The notes under the pieces were generated by a model, which made no database searches, had not been told where the DNA came from, and worked only from the letters and a program-made list of their open reading frames with translations. 17,186 nucleotides of DNA, taken from positions 1 through 17,186 of the forward strand of contig JAEYYE010000212.1 of assembly GCA_023430945.1 (NCBI GenBank). The letters are read 5' to 3'. Numbering within the stretch: the stretch's first letter is position 1; the number at the start of each line of letters is the position of its first letter. The position numbers were made by a program, and so were the translations under genes. Below are positions 1-7,565 of the stretch, in pieces. The stretch comes from Bacteroidota bacterium (lineage in GTDB: Bacteria; Bacteroidota; Bacteroidia; Flavobacteriales_F; PHOS-HE28).

Positions 1-3
1 TGA

Positions 4-987
4 TCAGTATTGTGGCCGCGGGGGGTCGTTCGCCAGCACTTCGGCTATTCGCGACATGATCTCAGGCGAAAGGAGATCCTGCGCATCAACGGCATTCAGG
101 TTCTCTTTCAATTGTTCCTCCCGGCTCGCACCGAGGATCACGGTGCTCACGTTCGGGTTCTTCAGGCACCAAGCAAGCGCCAGCACGGGCATGGTCATCC
201 CTAGCTCCTTTGCGATCGGTATCAGTCGATCCACCTTCTCCAGCCGTTCCTGCAACATTTCGCGTTCCCGCAGCCAATCAAGGCCCTGGATCGAAAAACG
301 GCTCTCCTTGTCAGGCCCGCCGCGGTGTTTTCCTGAAAGGATACCGCTGGCCAGCGGGCTCCAGACAGTGGTGCCAAGCCCGATGTTCCTGTAGATCTGC
401 TCGAATTCCACTTCAACTTTCGCACGGTGGAACATGTTGTACTGCGGCTGTTCCATCACAGGTGCGATCAGGTGATGTTGCCTTGCCACCATGTGTGCCT
501 CCATGATCTCCTGCGCGCTCCATTCGCTCGTGCCCCAGTAAAGCACTTTCCCCTGCAGGATCAGCTGGTGCATCGTCCACACGGTCTCCTCGATCGGTGT
601 GTTCTTGTCGGGCCGGTGGCAGAAATACAGATCGAGGTATTCCACCTGGAGTCGCTCCAGCGCGGCGTTGCACGCTTCAACCAGATGCTTCCGATGAAGC
701 CCGACCTGTGTGGGAAGCTTTCCACCGGCGCCGAAGAACGCTTTGCTGCTCACGATCCAGGTGTCGCGCGGCCACTTCGCTTTTTTAAGGACCCGGCCCA
801 TCACACGTTCACTTTCGCCGCGCGAATAGATCTCGGCATTGTCGAAGAAGTTGATGCCGTTTTCATAGGCCACGTGCATCAACCTTTCCGCGGTATCATC
901 GCCGATCTGCTTGCCGAACGTGAGCCACGAACCGAGTGAAAGTTCCGATACTTGAAGGCCCGATCGGCCCAACCTGCGATAGCGCAT
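4..987 (-). CDS. Aldo/keto reductase, Kv-beta-like (AKR6-type)
   Basis: This is an NADPH-dependent aldo/keto reductase of about 326 aa that probably reduces aldehydes or ketones in the cytosol. The TIM-barrel tetrad is visible as D49 and Y54 (FFDNAEIY), K82 (SSKAFFG) and H124 (CHRPD). The stretches ERLQVEYLDLYFCHRPD, YWGTSEW and WSPLASGILSGK closely follow the potassium-channel beta-subunit/AKR6 branch. Animal Kv-beta has Asn where this protein has the usual catalytic His, so it should be a normal enzyme. I chose the start at MRYRRLGRSG because that is where family similarity begins. An in-frame ATG at 1050 would add 21 non-homologous residues and run into the divergent promoter region. No channel gene is nearby, so the physiological substrate cannot be named. 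The gene is divergent from the RidA gene. Confidence 0.9.
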   Translation of the reverse strand: MRYRRLGRSGLQVSELSLGSWLTFGKQIGDDTAERLMHVAYENGINFFDNAEIYSRGESERVMGRVLKKAKWPRDTWIVSSKAFFGAGGKLPTQVGLHRKHLVEACNAALERLQVEYLDLYFCHRPDKNTPIEETVWTMHQLILQGKVLYWGTSEWSAQEIMEAHMVARQHHLIAPVMEQPQYNMFHRAKVEVEFEQIYRNIGLGTTVWSPLASGILSGKHRGGPDKESRFSIQGLDWLREREMLQERLEKVDRLIPIAKELGMTMPVLALAWCLKNPNVSTVILGASREEQLKENLNAVDAQDLLSPEIMSRIAEVLANDPPRPQY

Positions 988-1043
988 ACCATGGAGTTGT
1001 ATCGCACAAAGCTCGGGGCTGAAGGATCCTTTTCGCGTGGGTG

Positions 1044-1058
1044 GATCCAACTTGGATC
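1044..1058. promoter_or_regulatory. 15-bp perfect palindrome between divergent AKR and RidA genes
   Basis: The sequence GATCCAA-C-TTGGATC is an inverted repeat with 7-bp arms and a single central base. It lies in the 95-bp gap between the two divergent starts (987 and 1083). Its size and position fit a dimeric regulator's operator. The region is full of GATC words, so part of the symmetry could be chance. No regulator gene is adjacent. Confidence 0.3.
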
Positions 1059-1082
1059 ATCTTTGCAACAATTGATAGCGCG

Positions 1083-1493
1083 ATGAGTTCGATCCAGAGC
1101 AGCAAGGCACCAGAGCCGGTAGGCCACTACCCGCATGCGCGCCGCGTTGGCGATCTGCTCTTCCTGAGCGGTGTAGGCCCACGAGAGCGCGGCTCGAAGC
1201 AGATCCCAGGCGTTGAACTCGCCAAGGATGGAACGATCGTTTCCTACGACATTGGAACGCAGGTGCGCAGTGTGTTCCAGAATGTGCGTTGGATCTTGGA
1301 AGATGCCGGCAGCAGTTGGGAGAAGATCGTTGATGTGACGGTGTACCTCACCAACATGAAGGATGATTTTGCGATCTACAACCAGCTTTGGAAGGAGTAC
1401 TTCCACACCGATCCGCCCTGTCGCACCACGCTTGAGATCAACTGCCTGCCCACACCGATCGCGATCGAATTGAAGGTGATCGCCACGATCTGA
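1083..1493 (+). CDS. RidA/YjgF-family protein, 2-aminomuconate deaminase-like
   Basis: This is a 136-aa RidA (YjgF/YER057c/UK114) protein. Family members form trimers and hydrolyse reactive enamine/imine intermediates. Visible signatures are LLFLSGVGPR (residues 25-34), the Val/Tyr-rich VDVTVYLTNMKDDF and PCRTTLE, whose Arg114 corresponds to the substrate-carboxylate-binding arginine. The long insert GSKQIPGV and the ending LPTPIAIELKVIA resemble the branch annotated as 2-aminomuconate deaminase in the kynurenine pathway, as I remember it. No other kynurenine gene is present here, so generic imine detoxification is equally possible. The ATG at 1083 is used because an upstream in-frame ATG at 1041 adds residues outside the family and overlaps the divergent promoter region. 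Confidence 0.88.
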   Translation: MSSIQSSKAPEPVGHYPHARRVGDLLFLSGVGPRERGSKQIPGVELAKDGTIVSYDIGTQVRSVFQNVRWILEDAGSSWEKIVDVTVYLTNMKDDFAIYNQLWKEYFHTDPPCRTTLEINCLPTPIAIELKVIATI

Positions 1494-1630
1494 TCCTGTG
1501 GACCGATCTGCCCAGACGGATCCGATGTACGGGGAACGCCTGCACGCCGATCGGTGAACGGGTCAGGCGGCGCCCTTCGGCGAGGCACGGCATTGGTGGG
1601 TTCCGATCACGTATTTTCAGCATCGGAACA

Positions 1631-2002
1631 ATGACGGAGAACAAACGCAATACATCGCCTGAGGATCGAAAGCCCGATCCAGGTCCGCCACAACCTTCGA
1701 ACACCAACGATGAACGCGAGGAGCGCTACCAGAACCGGGACCGGTCCGCATCTGAAAAGGAAGAGGAGGAACGCGAAGAAGAACGGTACATGACCCGATC
1801 ACGATCTCGGAACGACCGGCCCGGGATGTGGGGTTACAAGAACTGGGATCCGCGAAAGAACGACGAACCCACAGATCAGGCTTCCATGAACAATGAACGG
1901 GAGAATGACCGCGCCCTGAGCAAGGATCCAGAGAATGAAGATGGACCTACGAGCCTGGGCAAAGGGCATGGAGCAGGAGCTGGAGAGGATCCCGATCATT
2001 GA
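1631..2002 (+). CDS. Disordered hydrophilic protein (hydrophilin-like), family unknown
   Basis: This is a 123-aa protein made almost entirely of E, R, D, N, P, S and K. It has one acidic/basic cluster (about residues 41-52) and no membrane segment or hydrophobic core, so it should be intrinsically disordered. I do not recognise the family. Residues 53-58 (YMTRSR) and 78-85 (DEPTDQAS) recur in similar form and order in the protein at 4707-5096. It lies 40 bp before the SDR gene on the same strand and probably shares its transcript. Its role is inferred only from composition and neighbours: a stress-protective hydrophilin or a small nucleic-acid-binding protein. Codon use resembles the neighbours. 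The start has no clear Shine-Dalgarno sequence. Confidence 0.6.
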   Translation: MTENKRNTSPEDRKPDPGPPQPSNTNDEREERYQNRDRSASEKEEEEREEERYMTRSRSRNDRPGMWGYKNWDPRKNDEPTDQASMNNERENDRALSKDPENEDGPTSLGKGHGAGAGEDPDH

Positions 2003-2042
2003 TCCATCGATCGCTGGCCTTCGAATTGCAACCGAGGGCTTC

Positions 2043-2909
2043 ATGCAGAAGTCGGGTAGGAAGAGAAAGGTGCGTGCGCCACAAACGCAACCGCGACCTG
2101 GGCAGCAGCACCTTCTCAAGGAACAGCCGGAAAGCAGGCCTGAGAACGCTGGCAGGGAATTCAAACTGAAAGGCAAGGTCGCGCTGATCACCGGTGGCGA
2201 CAGCGGGATCGGGCGCGCCGTGGCACTGGCCTTTGCCCTCGAAGGGGCGGATGTTTCGATCGCCTACCTGAATGAACACATCGACGCCCGGGAAACGAAA
2301 AGGCTGGTGCGGGAAGCTGGCCGCGAATGCCTGATCATGGCTGGCGACCTCGGCAAGGAAGCAACGTGCAAACGCATCGTGGCCGCCACACTGGCCCACT
2401 TCGGCAAGATCGATATCCTGGTGAACAATTGTGCGATCCACTATCCGCAGGAGAACCTTGAAGGGATCACGAGCAACCAATTGGACAAGACCTTCCGCAC
2501 CAATGTCTACTCGTACTTCCACACCACCAAGGCGGTGCTCGGAAAGATGGCCGAAGGCGGCGTGATCATCAACACCACGTCCGTGACCGCCTATCGCGGC
2601 AGCGCACAGCTCATCGATTACGCGGCGACCAAGGGCGCGATAGTGAGCTTCACCCGATCGCTCAGTGCCGCGTTGGTTGAACGGAAGATCCGTGTGAACG
2701 CAGTAGCACCAGGACCGATCTGGACACCTTTGATCGCATCGAGCTTCGATGCGAAGAAAGTGGCGACGTTCGGCAGCGATGTGCCCATGGAACGCGCGGG
2801 GCAGCCCGCCGAAGTGGCACCGTGCTATGTGTTCCTCGCATCGGCGGATTCATCATACATGACAGGTCAGGTGCTGCACCCCAACGGCGGCGAGATCGTG
2901 AACGGTTGA
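2043..2909 (+). CDS. Short-chain dehydrogenase/reductase, general-stress type
   Basis: This is a classical NAD(P)-dependent SDR of 288 aa in a Rossmann fold. The nucleotide-binding motif TGGDSGIGRA is at residues 50-59, the NNCA variant of NNAG at 128-131, the catalytic Ser at about 180 (NTTS), and YAATK gives Y193 and K197. The 40-residue Pro/Gln/Lys-rich lead before KLKGKVALITGG is typical of the YhdF/stress-type SDR group, which are often annotated as general stress oxidoreductases. The substrate is not known. I chose the ATG at 2043; an in-frame ATG at 1935 would overlap the upstream gene and add unrelated residues. The stop is 2 nt before the topoisomerase start, implying co-transcription and probably coupled translation. 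Confidence 0.92.
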   Translation: MQKSGRKRKVRAPQTQPRPGQQHLLKEQPESRPENAGREFKLKGKVALITGGDSGIGRAVALAFALEGADVSIAYLNEHIDARETKRLVREAGRECLIMAGDLGKEATCKRIVAATLAHFGKIDILVNNCAIHYPQENLEGITSNQLDKTFRTNVYSYFHTTKAVLGKMAEGGVIINTTSVTAYRGSAQLIDYAATKGAIVSFTRSLSAALVERKIRVNAVAPGPIWTPLIASSFDAKKVATFGSDVPMERAGQPAEVAPCYVFLASADSSYMTGQVLHPNGGEIVNG

Positions 2910-2911
2910 AC

Positions 2912-4024
2912 ATGGCCAGAGCAGCGATGATATCCGGAGCACCGGCACTGAAACTTCCGCCGCGCACGTTGCGCGCATTGAAGCACGACCCGGTCCAGAG
3001 CGCGAAAGCGATCGACCTGCGTTATGTGAACGATCGCATCAAGGGGATCGAGCGGATCAAACATGGCAGGAACTTCAGGTACCGGTTCAAGGGTGAAGCC
3101 GTGAAGGATGAAGAGATCCTCAAGCGGATCGGATCACTGGCGATCCCCCCGGCCTGGACGGACGTATGGATCTGCCCTTACGCGAACGGCCATTTGCAGG
3201 CCACCGGCAAGGATGCGCGCGGCAGGAAACAGTATCGCTACCATCCGGATTGGTCGGTGGTGCGGAGCCAGACGAAATATCATCATGCGCTGGAGTTCGC
3301 CAACCGGCTTCCCGAGATCCGTGCGCGGCTCGCCCGGGATCTGAACAAACCGGGCCTGAGCCGCGAGAAAGTACTCGCAGTGGTGATCAGCATAATGGAT
3401 CGCACGCTGATCCGTGTGGGGAACCAGGCCTATGCGAAAGAGAACAAGTCATTCGGGCTGAGCACACTGAAGGACAAGCATGTGAAACCCGACGCCGGCA
3501 GCGTACGATTGCAATTCAAGGGTAAAACGGGGATCGCCCACGATGTTAAGATCCGAAGCCGCAAGCTGGCGCGCCTGATCATGCATTGCCGTGATCTGCC
3601 CGGGCAGGACCTTTTCCAGTACATCGATGAGAACGGGGAACCTCGGCCGATCGATTCCGGAATGGTGAACGATCATATCAAGGAGATCTCCGGCGGCCCG
3701 TTCACCAGCAAGGATTTCCGTACGTGGAACGGCACCGTGCATTGCTTGAAGGCATTGATCGCGGAAACATGTCCTTCAAACGCCAACGCGCGCAAGGAAG
3801 CGATCAACAAGGCGCTCGATCAGGCGGCGGAACAATTAGGCAACACGCGCGCTGTGTGCCGTAAGTACTACATCCATCCGGAGGTGATCACCGCGTATGA
3901 ATGCGAGAAATTGCATGGAATGATGGATCGTATGAGAACGGATGACCAGCCTCTGAAGGATGGTTATACGTTCGAAGAGAGATTGGTATTGAAGGTACTT
4001 GCAGCCGCCCGCCGCTCGAATTGA
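2912..4024 (+). CDS. DNA topoisomerase IB (poxvirus-like)
   Basis: This is a monomeric type IB topoisomerase of 370 aa that relaxes supercoils by nicking one strand through a 3'-phosphotyrosyl link, without ATP. All five expected active-site positions can be placed: R168 (LIRVG), K205 on the hairpin FKGK, R270 (DFRTW), N311 (LGNT) and the nucleophile Y320 (CRKYYIHP). Asn in place of the poxviral His, nine residues before the Tyr, is normal for the bacterial branch. The N-terminal domain contains the characteristic LAIPPAW and GRKQYRYHPDW segments. The start at 2912 immediately follows the SDR stop. An upstream in-frame ATG at 2822 lies inside the SDR gene and was rejected. The 3' end abuts the convergent unknown gene with no spacer. 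Confidence 0.95.
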   Translation: MARAAMISGAPALKLPPRTLRALKHDPVQSAKAIDLRYVNDRIKGIERIKHGRNFRYRFKGEAVKDEEILKRIGSLAIPPAWTDVWICPYANGHLQATGKDARGRKQYRYHPDWSVVRSQTKYHHALEFANRLPEIRARLARDLNKPGLSREKVLAVVISIMDRTLIRVGNQAYAKENKSFGLSTLKDKHVKPDAGSVRLQFKGKTGIAHDVKIRSRKLARLIMHCRDLPGQDLFQYIDENGEPRPIDSGMVNDHIKEISGGPFTSKDFRTWNGTVHCLKALIAETCPSNANARKEAINKALDQAAEQLGNTRAVCRKYYIHPEVITAYECEKLHGMMDRMRTDDQPLKDGYTFEERLVLKVLAAARRSN

Positions 4025-4462
4025 TCAGACCGCGAACAGGCTGATCGCACGGCGCCAGAGCGAATCCGGCATTACCGGCGATGCATCACCAATACTCTTC
4101 GCAAGCCGTGGGAACGGAAGCTGGGCATGACGCAATGCGCTCATCAGGCCGATCGGATCCAGCTTGTCGATCGGTGGTAACGAATGCCTCAATTCGTGAC
4201 CGTGGTTCCAATCGATCGCAGTTACCATGGGCGTATAGCCTGCGGCAAGCAACGGTTGCAAGGCGAGCTCCGCCTGCTGCACGAGCGTAGGCGTATCCAT
4301 CGGGCGTAACAAAGGTGTCTTGCGCACCTGAAGGACTGAACAGATCAGGATGCGTCCGTCATTGGCGATCGAATCGACGCGGATACGGATCCCGTGCGTC
4401 TGCCAGGAACGCTTTTCACAGTCGCCGATGATCCGGGCAAGTTCTGATGTCATCACAGGCAT
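4025..4462 (-). CDS. Hypothetical protein, no recognised family
   Basis: This is an open frame of 145 aa from the ATG at 4462; in-frame ATGs at 4480 and 4525 would lengthen it to 151 or 166 aa. The composition looks protein-like, with alternating hydrophobic stretches such as GRILICSVLQVRKTP and LVQQAELALQPLLAAGY and a Trp-containing AIDWNHGHELR. There is no signal peptide or membrane span. I do not recognise a domain. Its stop codon directly abuts the topoisomerase stop on the other strand, together forming TGATCA, so the two transcripts must overlap at their 3' ends. I favour the shorter start because the codons between 4525 and 4463 look less coding. The longer form is possible. Confidence 0.55.
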   Translation of the reverse strand: MPVMTSELARIIGDCEKRSWQTHGIRIRVDSIANDGRILICSVLQVRKTPLLRPMDTPTLVQQAELALQPLLAAGYTPMVTAIDWNHGHELRHSLPPIDKLDPIGLMSALRHAQLPFPRLAKSIGDASPVMPDSLWRRAISLFAV

Positions 4463-4706
4463 AGTTCCACTTGATACCATGGCCTTGTGCCAAGCCAACA
4501 GAAAGGCCAGATCCGATCGGACCACATATCAGCGTAGCACTGAAATGATTACGTATCTGCGAGCCGAACCGGCGTTTCCAGCGTTGGGGTACGCCATGCA
4601 CATACGTGCTACGCCAACACCACGGCGAGGGCCACTGGTGCCGCTGCGATCGCTGCTGCGCCGCACTGGCATACGACTGGCAACAAAAGGGGAAAGTTGG
4701 AGTGGG

Positions 4707-5096
4707 ATGAAAAAGAACGAAAAGAATAATTCAGCGGAACGCGGAGGATACGATCCATACAAGCGTGATCCAGGAGCCGGTATGCCCGGTGATGAACGTG
4801 TGGAAAAGGCCGAGGAGATGGAAGCACGCCAGCGTGAAAAAGCGAACATGTTGCACACCGATCGGTTGGACGATAGCACCACTGCGCCGATCATCGATAC
4901 GGGGATCCCCGGGCAGACCACCCGCGGTTCCTATGGATTCAATGATTCGACCGGCCAGGGCCAGTACATGGATCGAACGCGGGATGGATCGGCGGACGTT
5001 GGGGTCGATCCGATCGATCAGGCTTCCGATCATTTTGGTAGCAACGAAGCAGCTGCGGATGATGCGACCGCGCCAGGTGAAGAAGAGGAACGATGA
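4707..5096 (+). CDS. Disordered hydrophilic protein upstream of and overlapping the copper-storage-like gene
   Basis: This is a 129-aa protein rich in D, E, G, R and S with no hydrophobic core. It has a charged helical stretch at about residues 30-52 (DERVEKAEEMEARQREKA) and an acidic tail (GEEEER). A GGAG sequence sits 4 nt before the ATG, one of the clearer ribosome sites here. Its last codons overlap the next start as ATGA (5093-5096), which predicts translational coupling to the Cys-rich protein. The motifs YMDRTR (87-92) and DPIDQAS (101-107) match YMTRSR and DEPTDQAS in the protein at 1631-2002, so the two may be diverged relatives. No domain is recognised. A partner or stress-protective role is inferred from coupling and composition only. 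Confidence 0.6.
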   Translation: MKKNEKNNSAERGGYDPYKRDPGAGMPGDERVEKAEEMEARQREKANMLHTDRLDDSTTAPIIDTGIPGQTTRGSYGFNDSTGQGQYMDRTRDGSADVGVDPIDQASDHFGSNEAAADDATAPGEEEER

Positions 5097-5431
5097 CGGA
5101 ACAACGCTTCGATCAGCTGCTCGATGTGCTGGAGCGCTGCATGACCGCGTGTGAGATATGCGCCAGTGAATTGTTGGATTCCACCAACGCGCGCGAATAC
5201 CAGCGATGCATCGAACTTTCCCGGGATCTTGCGGATATCTGTGGCAGCACGGCGAGGTTCGTCGCACGTGGATCGGAATTCAAGGACCGCTATCTGTCCC
5301 TCTGTGCGACCGCATGCAAGGAATGCAAGGATGAATGCAGGAAGGTGAGCGTATCCACGGCCCAGCATTGCGCAGATGTATGCCATGAATGTCACCTCGC
5401 CTGCGTGCTCATTGCGCAGGTGGATCTGTAA
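5093..5431 (+). CDS. Four-helix-bundle copper-binding (Csp-like/DUF326) protein
   Basis: This is a 112-aa all-helical protein with 13 cysteines: C16, C20, C23, C39, C50, C71, C75, C78, C82, C93, C97, C100 and C104. Most are spaced by three or four residues (CxxxC, CxxC), so they line the inside of helices. This is the pattern of the Csp family, which stores many Cu(I) ions within a four-helix bundle; such proteins are often misannotated as ferredoxins. There is no signal peptide, so it would be a cytosolic store, like Csp3. The start overlaps the upstream gene as ATGA, with GAGG just ahead of it. An iron-sulfur role is less likely because the cysteines are spread along all helices rather than grouped. 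The gene ends in TAA. Confidence 0.87.
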   Translation: MTEQRFDQLLDVLERCMTACEICASELLDSTNAREYQRCIELSRDLADICGSTARFVARGSEFKDRYLSLCATACKECKDECRKVSVSTAQHCADVCHECHLACVLIAQVDL

Positions 5432-5598
5432 ACATCGCACCTCGATCGTTGAAGCGACACCACGATCGATCTCGGCCGGCTTCGCACATGAACGCTGTGA
5501 TCCATGCTGGACGCGCATCGGTTCGGATCGGGGAACACTGGCACACTCGTTGACCGATCGCGTTCCAACTACACATTCCATAAAGATCCAATTCCCAA

Positions 5599-6156
5599 AT
5601 GAAGACGAGCACCAATAAGAGAGCAGGAACAGCATCCGCGAAGTCGAGCAAGAACGGTTCTTCGAGCGCCGGATCCAGCGAATTGCAGAAGTTGCTCGAG
5701 GATCAGTTGGCAGATATCTATTATGCGGAGAAGAAACTCCTGAAAGCCCTGCCAAAAATGGCGAAGGCGACGGAGCATGAGGAATTGCGCCAGGCCTTTA
5801 CCGAACATGCGACGCAGACGGAACAGCATGTAGCCCGTGTGGAAGAGGCGTTTGAAGCCCTTGGAAAGAAGGCCAGGTCCAAGAAGTGTGAAGCCATGGA
5901 TGGCCTGCTGGAGGAAGCAAACGGCATCAAGGATGAGTTCGAGGACAGCATGGCGCTCGATGCAGCATTGATCGCAGCGGCCCAAAAGGTCGAACATTAT
6001 GAGATCGCCTCATACGGCAGCATGGTCGCATGGTCGAACCAACTCGGCTTGAGCGAAGTCGCAGACCTTCTCCAACAGAACCTGGATGAAGAGAAGCAGA
6101 CCGATGAGAACCTGACAAGTATCGCTGAAAGTCATGTGAATGAAGAAGCCGAATGA
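5599..6156 (+). CDS. DUF892/YciF-family ferritin-like protein
   Basis: This is a 185-aa helical protein of the DUF892 (YciE/YciF) family, which belongs to the ferritin-like superfamily and is usually induced by stress. A Ser/Lys/Ala-rich flexible lead occupies residues 1-27. The helical domain then starts with LQKLLEDQLADIYYAEKKLLKALPKM. Possible metal ligands are E44, H70, E75, H77 (EHATQTEQHV), E132, H133 and E135 (KVEHYEIASYG), and E164/E165. The family fold suggests a di-metal site, but the exact biochemical activity is not established. It stands 167 bp after the Csp-like gene, so it may have its own promoter. A strong hairpin follows it. Confidence 0.92.
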   Translation: MKTSTNKRAGTASAKSSKNGSSSAGSSELQKLLEDQLADIYYAEKKLLKALPKMAKATEHEELRQAFTEHATQTEQHVARVEEAFEALGKKARSKKCEAMDGLLEEANGIKDEFEDSMALDAALIAAAQKVEHYEIASYGSMVAWSNQLGLSEVADLLQQNLDEEKQTDENLTSIAESHVNEEAE

Positions 6157-6222
6157 TCCAAGGAATACAGTAGTATGATCCAGTATCGCCATTAGCGGCG
6201 GGATAACCTTCCACCGCGATCC

Positions 6223-6254
6223 TCGAACCCCGGCCCCGTAAGGCCGGGGTTCGA
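6223..6254 (+). terminator. Rho-independent-like hairpin after the DUF892 gene
   Basis: A perfect 13-bp GC-rich stem (6223-6235 with 6242-6254) encloses a 6-nt CCGTAA loop, 66 bp after the stop. Only a short T stretch (CTTT) follows, so it could terminate the transcript or protect its 3' end. Orientation is inferred from the upstream gene. Confidence 0.75.
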
Positions 6255-6372
6255 AGCTTTCCAACATGAAGCAACTACGTTCTTCCTTGACCCGGATCGA
6301 GAAATGATCACAGCAAGGCGCTGTATCGATCGGCCACTTCCGTGGTCGAATTATAGCGTAAAGCAATAAGGA

Positions 6373-6396
6373 ACCCCGATCCAAACGGATCGGGGT
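6373..6396 (-). terminator. Hairpin terminator for the leftward unknown gene
   Basis: A perfect 10-bp stem (6373-6382 with 6387-6396) has a 4-nt AAAC loop and lies 25 bp past the stop of the leftward gene at 6422. Read leftward, it is followed by the T-rich TTCCTTATTGCTT, which supports termination of the Ku-LigD-side transcript. Confidence 0.7.
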
Positions 6397-6421
6397 CCAT
6401 ACTTGAATGTATCGTATCAAT

Positions 6422-6958
6422 TCAATTGCTCAATTCATTCTCTTCACTATGTACTTCGATCAGATAGCTGCCCTGGCCCTTCAGGGCCAAACCATATAGA
6501 TCGTCCTCCAGCTTCGCGAACCGCACCTTGTTGCCACCGGCATACACCAGGGAACTTTCGGTGAATACGAAGGCGAATTCGGGATCGGTCTTCTGCTCCT
6601 CACCATCCCATACTTGCGCGAACAGGGTGATCGGTTCATTGCTCTCACAATGATGGGGAAGTGAAGCGATGGACCTTTCCACCTGCTCCACACTACCATC
6701 ACACTTCATCAACTTGCTTATCGCCTTTCTGATGTTGCGCACCATCACCCACAGATCGCCACCGCTCGGTACCCCGCCCTCTTCAGGGATCAGGTACAGA
6801 TAGGCAGCCTCCTTTGGGCTGGCGGATGAAAGTTGCATCACGATGGCCCGGTCGCGGCTCTTGAAGCCCACGACCTCTTCCATCAGTAGCCGATCGAAGT
6901 AGGCTGCAGCCTTTTCATACTGCGCTTCCCCGTAGGCCGGTTTGATCTCAAGAGCCAT
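6422..6958 (-). CDS. Hypothetical protein, paralogue A of an unknown two-member family
   Basis: This is a soluble 178-aa protein with no signal peptide or membrane span. I do not recognise a named domain. It starts MALEIKPAYG and has a mixed alpha/beta look, ending in LVYAGGNKV followed by LYGLALKGQGSYLIE (residues 154-168) and an acidic tail. The protein at 15628-16188 is of similar length, starts similarly (MAIQIYFKPG) and ends in LYGLALEGRGSYLIE, so the two are homologous. The DNA of that shared block differs at many third codon positions, so the match reflects protein conservation rather than recent duplication. It lies 42 bp after the DUF2383 gene and probably shares that transcript. A hairpin follows its stop. 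Confidence 0.8.
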   Translation of the reverse strand: MALEIKPAYGEAQYEKAAAYFDRLLMEEVVGFKSRDRAIVMQLSSASPKEAAYLYLIPEEGGVPSGGDLWVMVRNIRKAISKLMKCDGSVEQVERSIASLPHHCESNEPITLFAQVWDGEEQKTDPEFAFVFTESSLVYAGGNKVRFAKLEDDLYGLALKGQGSYLIEVHSEENELSN

Positions 6959-7000
6959 CTTGTTGGTTTTTTTGGATCCATCAGGCGGGATGCCTATAGA

Positions 7001-7468
7001 TCACTTGTTCTTTTCGCTTGCCTGGTGCGTGGCGTGCAAAGCCTGTATTTCGCTGATGTTGGTCTGCACTTTCATGCGCTGTTCGTTCAACACGGAACGT
7101 GCGCCTTCGGCGAGTTCCTGATCGTTGAGCAATTCATCATACCGCTCGAGGAGATACTTTTCGCCGCGCTCACATTCATCAAGCACATTGGCATTATCGC
7201 TGGCGGAAAGTGAATCACGCAGATCGATCCACGCGCGGTGCAGCGACCCTTTGAAAGTGCCATCGGTGGGTACGTCATCTTCGCCGAGCATGCGCAACTG
7301 TGAGTTCGCTTGATTGATCAGGGCGCTACGCTCCGAACTCAGGCGCATGAGCAATTGCTTCAGGTGTGGAGCCTCAACTCGATCGGCGGCTTCTTTATAC
7401 CCTTTTTGGCTGTCTATCAGAAGCTCAGCAATGTCCTTAAGACCTTTTTTCGTATTCGTGTTATCCAT
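7001..7468 (-). CDS. PA2169-type four-helix-bundle protein (DUF2383)
   Basis: This is a 155-aa helical protein starting MDNTNTKKGLKDIAELLIDSQKGYKEAAD, the layout of the DUF2383/PA2169 family, which is related to ferritin-like bundles and often sits with stress genes. Later helices carry AHLKQLLMRL-like amphipathic repeats (LKQLLMRLSSERS) and a conserved-looking ERYDELL segment. The function of the family is not established. I chose the ATG at 7468 because it matches family N-termini; an in-frame ATG at 7513 adds 15 unrelated residues. A small stem (7487-7492 with 7501-7506) lies in its leader. It is 113 bp after LigD and may be in the same operon. Confidence 0.85.
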   Translation of the reverse strand: MDNTNTKKGLKDIAELLIDSQKGYKEAADRVEAPHLKQLLMRLSSERSALINQANSQLRMLGEDDVPTDGTFKGSLHRAWIDLRDSLSASDNANVLDECERGEKYLLERYDELLNDQELAEGARSVLNEQRMKVQTNISEIQALHATHQASEKNK

Positions 7469-7565
7469 TTCAAAATGAGGTATTGAATGCACGCGGCGGG
7501 GTGCATGATCCATGCCACCGGATTTTCATTCAGGTGTCCGATCGGAAACGCTTCGCCCTGCTTTC

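Noticed and set aside
4350..4706. Upstream extension of the hydrophilic protein gene
   Set aside because: The extension is antisense to another gene, has unlike composition, and a good ribosome site lies just before the ATG at 4707.
5548..5580. TTG...TA spacing resembling a Bacteroidota promoter before the DUF892 gene
   Set aside because: The -7 element matches only about half of TAnnTTTG, not enough to annotate.
7025..7313. Two rightward frames of about 62 codons within the DUF2383 gene
   Set aside because: Antisense shadows of a recognised protein family.
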